Shown: one piece after another, positions 5,293 through 8,005 of the stretch
Layout of the letters: the number at the start of each line of letters is the position of its first letter
Position numbering within the stretch: position 1 is the first letter of the stretch
Assembly: GCA_013331125.1 (NCBI GenBank)
Contig: DUGW01000105.1
Span: 3,732 to 11,736, forward strand
Direction: 5' to 3'
Length of the DNA: 8,005 bases
From: Candidatus Woesearchaeota archaeon
GTDB lineage: Archaea; Nanoarchaeota; Nanoarchaeia; Woesearchaeales; UBA11576
Program-made: the position numbers and the translations under genes
The notes under the pieces: model-generated
Seen by the model: only the letters and a program-made list of their open reading frames with translations
What the model was told of the DNA's origin: nothing
Database searches by the model: none

Positions 5293-6966
5293 ATGGCAAA
5301 AAAAGTGAAGGTGATACACCATACAGCGCACACACCTTATCATACGCAGATCAGGGGCACAGAGATATACATACTCAACCATGCCCTGAAATCCGGACAT
5401 TCTGTAGACGTAATAAGCCGAAGGTCAGACATCCCTGAAGAGAAGAGGGAATTCATCAAAGGGATGTACCATTCTGCTGTAGGAGGGGAGTTACATTTCA
5501 TACCTTATGACAGAGATATCAAGATCGCAGAGCATGAAGAAGCAGTGGAAGGAAGAGACGACAAAGAGCTTGTCCAACTCGGCAGGAGGAGACCAACAAC
5601 CAAGGTAATGAGCAAACCTCCCAGAAAGCTGACAGGAACCACAGCAGAGCTTCCAGTGACTAGTGAGCAATATCAACAGCGGGCCAAGATACCAAGCCTA
5701 CAGAGAGTCAAAGCATTGAGAAACAACTTAAGGGCAATGCAGACAAAGAGAGCAGACCTTGCAGTCGATGAAGAAAAGTATCTTAATCTTATAGGGAGAG
5801 AGATAGAGAAACATGACAGGGTGGTGCTGGCATACCACGAGATGGACACAGAAGACATAAAGGCGATAAAAGCAGTGAAGGATAGGTTCGGCGACAAAGT
5901 CGAAGTGGCAGCGCACTTCCATTGCCTGAGCGCGTACTACACAATATCAGACCCTAAGAAAGATGATGAAAGAGGGCTGTTCCAGGAGATCATAGACAAA
6001 GGATATCTTGACAAGATAGTCGCAGTATCAGACGAGGTAAAGACCGAGTTCGAAAGAGAATACCCGGGACTGAAAGGAAAGATGGAGGTCGTCGAAGGAG
6101 GGGTCGATGATGAACTTTACTCACCTCGGGCAAAAGAGGGCAAAGAAGAGAGGAAAGACCAGATATTCAACAAAGGCCATGTAGACTATGTAGTATCATA
6201 CGTCGGAAGGTTCGCAGACCCCAAAGGAAAAGAGATACTGGTCTCGATGCTAAGACAGTTCGAGCTGTCAAACCCGAACAATGTAGGGTTCATGTTCGCA
6301 GTCCCGCCAGGAGACAGGCCTACAAAACAGTTCATGGAAGAAGTCGGGAAATACGCACCAAGACTGATGAAAGAAGGGAAGATACAGTTCTGCTACGACA
6401 TAAGCAAATTCACAAAAGGCCTTGATGAAAAGAAGAAAAGAGAACTGAGCGACCATTTCACCCAGGAGATAAAAGACCCAAGGGTGAAAGTCATAACGAC
6501 GACAGCACAGAGCGCGTCAGACATATACATCCACCCATCAAGTTCAGAGAGCCTAGGACTGTCAGTCATAGAGGCGATAAAGACAGGACTGCCTATCGTC
6601 GTCTCAGACATCAAAGGGATAAGGCAATACACCTCAGATGAGCACGGACGCTTCGTAAGGCTCGGACAGGACTATATCGACTGGACAATGCTCTACCAAC
6701 CACAGAAAGGTGAACCGCCAAGGACAGAGATAGGGAAAGGGAAGACAGTAAGTTCAACCACAAAACTAGGCAGGGAATTCAGGAACGAGATAAACGGCCT
6801 GGTCGAGAGGATGAAGAGCGGAGAGATATACAGAGGATACAAAAGAGGAGAGAAAGGCTCATCGATAGGCAGGTTCGCGACCAAGGCAAGGGAGCTGCTC
6901 TACGGAAAGAAGAAGGTCGAACTGACAGACATGGTAGAAAGGCTTGACAACATCTACAGACGCTGA
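5293..6966 (+). CDS. GT-B fold glycosyltransferase (GT4-like), second of a pair, with central insertion
   Basis: 557 residues, longer than a usual GT4 enzyme (roughly 350-420). The N-terminus has the IRGTEIYILNHAL glycine loop (20-32). Residues about 82-175 are a highly charged insertion, likely helical or disordered, absent from the neighbouring paralogue. The N-domain then resumes with HFHCLSAYYTI (208-218) and IVAVSDEVK. The C-terminal domain starts at SYVGRFADPKG (302-312), and E-x7-E is E419 to E427 in ESLGLSVIEAIKTGLPIVVS. The same kind of insert seen in the first enzyme is present, with DISKFTKG at 369-376. A basic tail (about 470-557) follows. The start ATG 5293 is 26 bases from a TATA box. 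Sugar donor and acceptor are unknown; being next to a paralogue, it may add the following sugar of the same glycan. Confidence 0.92.
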   Translation: MAKKVKVIHHTAHTPYHTQIRGTEIYILNHALKSGHSVDVISRRSDIPEEKREFIKGMYHSAVGGELHFIPYDRDIKIAEHEEAVEGRDDKELVQLGRRRPTTKVMSKPPRKLTGTTAELPVTSEQYQQRAKIPSLQRVKALRNNLRAMQTKRADLAVDEEKYLNLIGREIEKHDRVVLAYHEMDTEDIKAIKAVKDRFGDKVEVAAHFHCLSAYYTISDPKKDDERGLFQEIIDKGYLDKIVAVSDEVKTEFEREYPGLKGKMEVVEGGVDDELYSPRAKEGKEERKDQIFNKGHVDYVVSYVGRFADPKGKEILVSMLRQFELSNPNNVGFMFAVPPGDRPTKQFMEEVGKYAPRLMKEGKIQFCYDISKFTKGLDEKKKRELSDHFTQEIKDPRVKVITTTAQSASDIYIHPSSSESLGLSVIEAIKTGLPIVVSDIKGIRQYTSDEHGRFVRLGQDYIDWTMLYQPQKGEPPRTEIGKGKTVSSTTKLGREFRNEINGLVERMKSGEIYRGYKRGEKGSSIGRFATKARELLYGKKKVELTDMVERLDNIYRR

Positions 6967-7056
6967 CTGAGATATACGGGCTATGCTGATTCTAGACAAT
7001 GGTTATGGAATTATAAGAAGTATAAAGACAGAAGCATGAAAGATAGAGAAATCAAT

Positions 7057-7103
7057 AAAAAAATAAAAATGGGGGTGGTAGGTACCGCGTTGCCGCCGGT
7101 ACC
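7057..7103 (-). terminator. Hairpin plus T-tract terminator for the winged-helix gene
   Basis: On the minus strand, 40 bases after the stop of the winged-helix gene, a 7-bp stem (GGTACCG pairing with CGGTACC, 9-base loop; 7081-7103) is followed by CCACCCCCA and then TTTTTATTTTTTTATT (7055-7070). The T-rich tail is what archaeal termination needs. The remainder of 6967-7142 holds two weak plus-strand TATA-like stretches (7011-7017, 7021-7028) but no gene I trust. Confidence 0.5.
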
Positions 7104-7142
7104 CGAGAGGTTAGACATGTAGGAAGCATGAAAAAATGAATG

Positions 7143-7688
7143 TCATGTCTCTGACTGGAAAAATTTCCTGAGCAGGGTGTTCTGGAACTGACGCTTCACA
7201 TCAGGGTCGATCCTGACGATGCTGTCCTTGGCCTGCCTCAGGCGGAAATCCTGGTTCAGCCTGAAATAGACATCCTTGTCTATGATCTCACGCTCGATAG
7301 GTATGCCCTTGTCCATGAGGGATACCAAAGCATCCTCGACAGCGGAACGCGAGAGATTGGCCTTCGGAGACAACCCTTCCATGCCGAGGAAGCCGTCATG
7401 AGTGTAAAGTATGAGGAATACCTGCTGCTCCTTCTTGGAAAGCTCGACAGATATCAGTGATTTAGCGATGAGCTGCTTGAACATGAAATGGATCCTATCC
7501 ATCTTCTCCTCAAGCTTGTTGAGGCGGTTGTCGATCTCACTGACAGCAGAGTTCTGGATAGCGATCTCTTCTGTGTTCTCATTTATAGATTCAAGATGGT
7601 CATCGAGCTCTTCCCTTATCTCATCCTTGAGATGATCAAGGTAATCGATGATGTTGTTTGCCTCTTTGATACTATCACTACCTGACAA
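7143..7688 (-). CDS. Coiled-coil winged-helix protein, probable transcription regulator
   Basis: 181 residues. The first 75 are an acidic coiled coil (EIREELDDHLESI, NRLNKLEEKMDRI), likely for dimerisation or partner binding. Residues about 82-148 fit a winged helix-turn-helix: LSKKEQQVFLILY as first helix, ANLSRSAVEDALVSLMDKGI (110-129) as the turn plus recognition helix, and EREIIDKDVYFRL as wing. The tail is basic (KRQFQNTLLRKFF). No ligand-binding domain or membrane segment is present. The start is a TTG at 7688, chosen because a strong GGGGGTGA ribosome site ends 6 bases before it and no in-frame ATG or GTG lies nearby. A candidate small gene ends inside that ribosome site. The target is unknown. 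Confidence 0.85.
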   Translation of the reverse strand: MSGSDSIKEANNIIDYLDHLKDEIREELDDHLESINENTEEIAIQNSAVSEIDNRLNKLEEKMDRIHFMFKQLIAKSLISVELSKKEQQVFLILYTHDGFLGMEGLSPKANLSRSAVEDALVSLMDKGIPIEREIIDKDVYFRLNQDFRLRQAKDSIVRIDPDVKRQFQNTLLRKFFQSET

Positions 7689-7694
7689 TATAAG

Positions 7695-7781
7695 TCACCC
7701 CCACATGTCATCTGCGTGGTCCTTGTTATATATAGTTTTGTATTCTCTGATGTAGTCTCTGTAAACTATATGGCAGAGCAT
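7695..7781 (-). CDS. Candidate small protein (28 residues) upstream of the winged-helix gene
   Basis: Starting at ATG 7781, 28 residues beginning MLCHIVYRDYIREY and ending ADDMWG are open, with host-like AGA and ATA codons. A GGGG ribosome site is 6 bases upstream, and a consensus TATA (7846-7853) predicts a transcript start near 7823. The stop TGA is the end of the GGGGGTGA ribosome site used by the regulator, so translation would be coupled. The same frame is open upstream to a GTG at 7904 (69 residues), in which case the TATA would be coding. No family is recognised. A second TATA-like element (7726-7734) lies inside this frame, which argues against coding. Confidence 0.35.
   Translation of the reverse strand: MLCHIVYRDYIREYKTIYNKDHADDMWG
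7726..7734 (-). promoter_or_regulatory. TATA box closest to the winged-helix gene
   Basis: On the minus strand TATATATAA lies about 42 bases before the TTG at 7688. It predicts a start near 7704 and a leader of about 16 bases, just enough to hold the GGGGGTGA ribosome site. Confidence 0.5.
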
Positions 7782-7845
7782 CGGTTTCCCCTGGACACCA
7801 TGCCATCCGGGCTCAAACGCCCTGAAATATCCCTGTGAATGGAAG

Positions 7846-7853
7846 TATATAAA
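7846..7853 (-). promoter_or_regulatory. Consensus archaeal TATA box (TTTATATA)
   Basis: TTTATATA on the minus strand matches the archaeal consensus and is preceded by GGAAGG. It would drive the candidate small gene and the regulator. On the plus strand it reads TATATAAA and could also fire rightward, with a start near 7876. Confidence 0.5.
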
Positions 7854-7943
7854 CCTTCCGATTTTTCCCTCACTTCCGTGATTTCCGATACTCAAATTCA
7901 CCACTTTTAGACGCTTAAGAATTAAAAATTCACAATTTACAAA

Positions 7944-7953
7944 TATTTAAAAA
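7944..7953 (+). promoter_or_regulatory. TATA-like element before the right-edge gene
   Basis: TATTTAAAAA resembles the TATTTAAG box of the second glycosyltransferase. Its centre is about 41 bases before ATG 7989, giving a predicted leader near 15 bases. Confidence 0.35.
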
Positions 7954-7988
7954 TCCAGGTCCACCTATATCCCTGCGAGAAAAGACCG

Positions 7989-8005
7989 ATGGGAAACAAT
8001 TCTAC
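7989..8005 (+). CDS. Possible start of a plus-strand gene cut by the window edge
   Basis: ATG 7989 opens a frame reading MGNNS before the window ends. The only support is the TATA-like element upstream and the orientation away from the minus-strand gene. No ribosome site is evident and too little sequence is present to judge coding. Confidence 0.25.

Noticed and set aside
7036..7122. A 28-codon plus-strand frame starting at ATG 7036.
   Set aside because: The predicted transcript start from the nearest TATA falls at or after this ATG, no ribosome site precedes it, and the frame runs through a hairpin better explained as a minus-strand terminator.
5281..7963. The 9-base string CCAGGTCCA occurs at 5281-5289 and 7955-7963 near promoters.
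   Set aside because: Its distance to the TATA element differs between the two sites, and a 9-base match twice in 8 kb is weak evidence for a shared operator.

Overview
The window looks like a piece of an archaeal chromosome, probably from an uncultured lineage (possibly DPANN-like; this is inference). The evidence is archaeal TATA elements about 26-28 bases upstream of several ATG codons, GGGGG/GGTGA Shine-Dalgarno sites matching an archaeal 16S tail in front of others, heavy AGA/AGG/ATA codon use in the plus-strand genes, and a poly-T terminator. No rRNA, tRNA, CRISPR array, transposase or prophage gene is visible.

Layout, left to right. (1) Positions 1-305, minus strand: N-terminal 101 codons of an adenylosuccinate synthetase-like protein (PurA family), cut by the window edge. 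(2) Positions 507-1558, plus strand: a two-gene operon with a 4-base ATGA overlap, encoding a PPC/DUF296 domain protein and an HD-domain phosphohydrolase of the YpgQ/YedJ type. (3) Positions 1553-1882, minus strand: a small orphan protein whose stop overlaps the HD gene stop tail to tail. (4) Positions 1937-3876, minus strand: a two-gene secretion operon, again with an ATGA overlap. Its first gene is a predicted Tat-exported lipoprotein with a run of Asp-Ala tetrapeptides and a C-terminal EF-hand/dockerin-like loop. Its second gene is a larger secreted protein with a Gln/Pro-rich linker and an eight-cysteine C-terminal module. (5) Positions 4012-6966, plus strand: two GT-B (GT4-like) glycosyltransferases that are diverged paralogues sharing an unusual insertion. 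(6) Positions 7143-7688, minus strand: a coiled-coil plus winged-helix protein, probably a transcription regulator, with a candidate small gene immediately upstream. The right edge holds promoter-like sequence and possibly the first bases of a plus-strand gene.

Functional reading: one part of the window is nucleotide housekeeping (PurA-like enzyme, HD nucleotide phosphohydrolase, PPC protein), and the other is cell-surface biology (two exported proteins back to back with two glycosyltransferases). The exported pair and the glycosyltransferase pair are divergent from a shared 135-base promoter region, so the lipoprotein and Cys-rich protein could be surface components in a glycosylated envelope. 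That link rests on position only. The most novel-looking items are the exported protein pair, the shared insertion in the two glycosyltransferases, and the small ORF nested in the regulator's promoter region.
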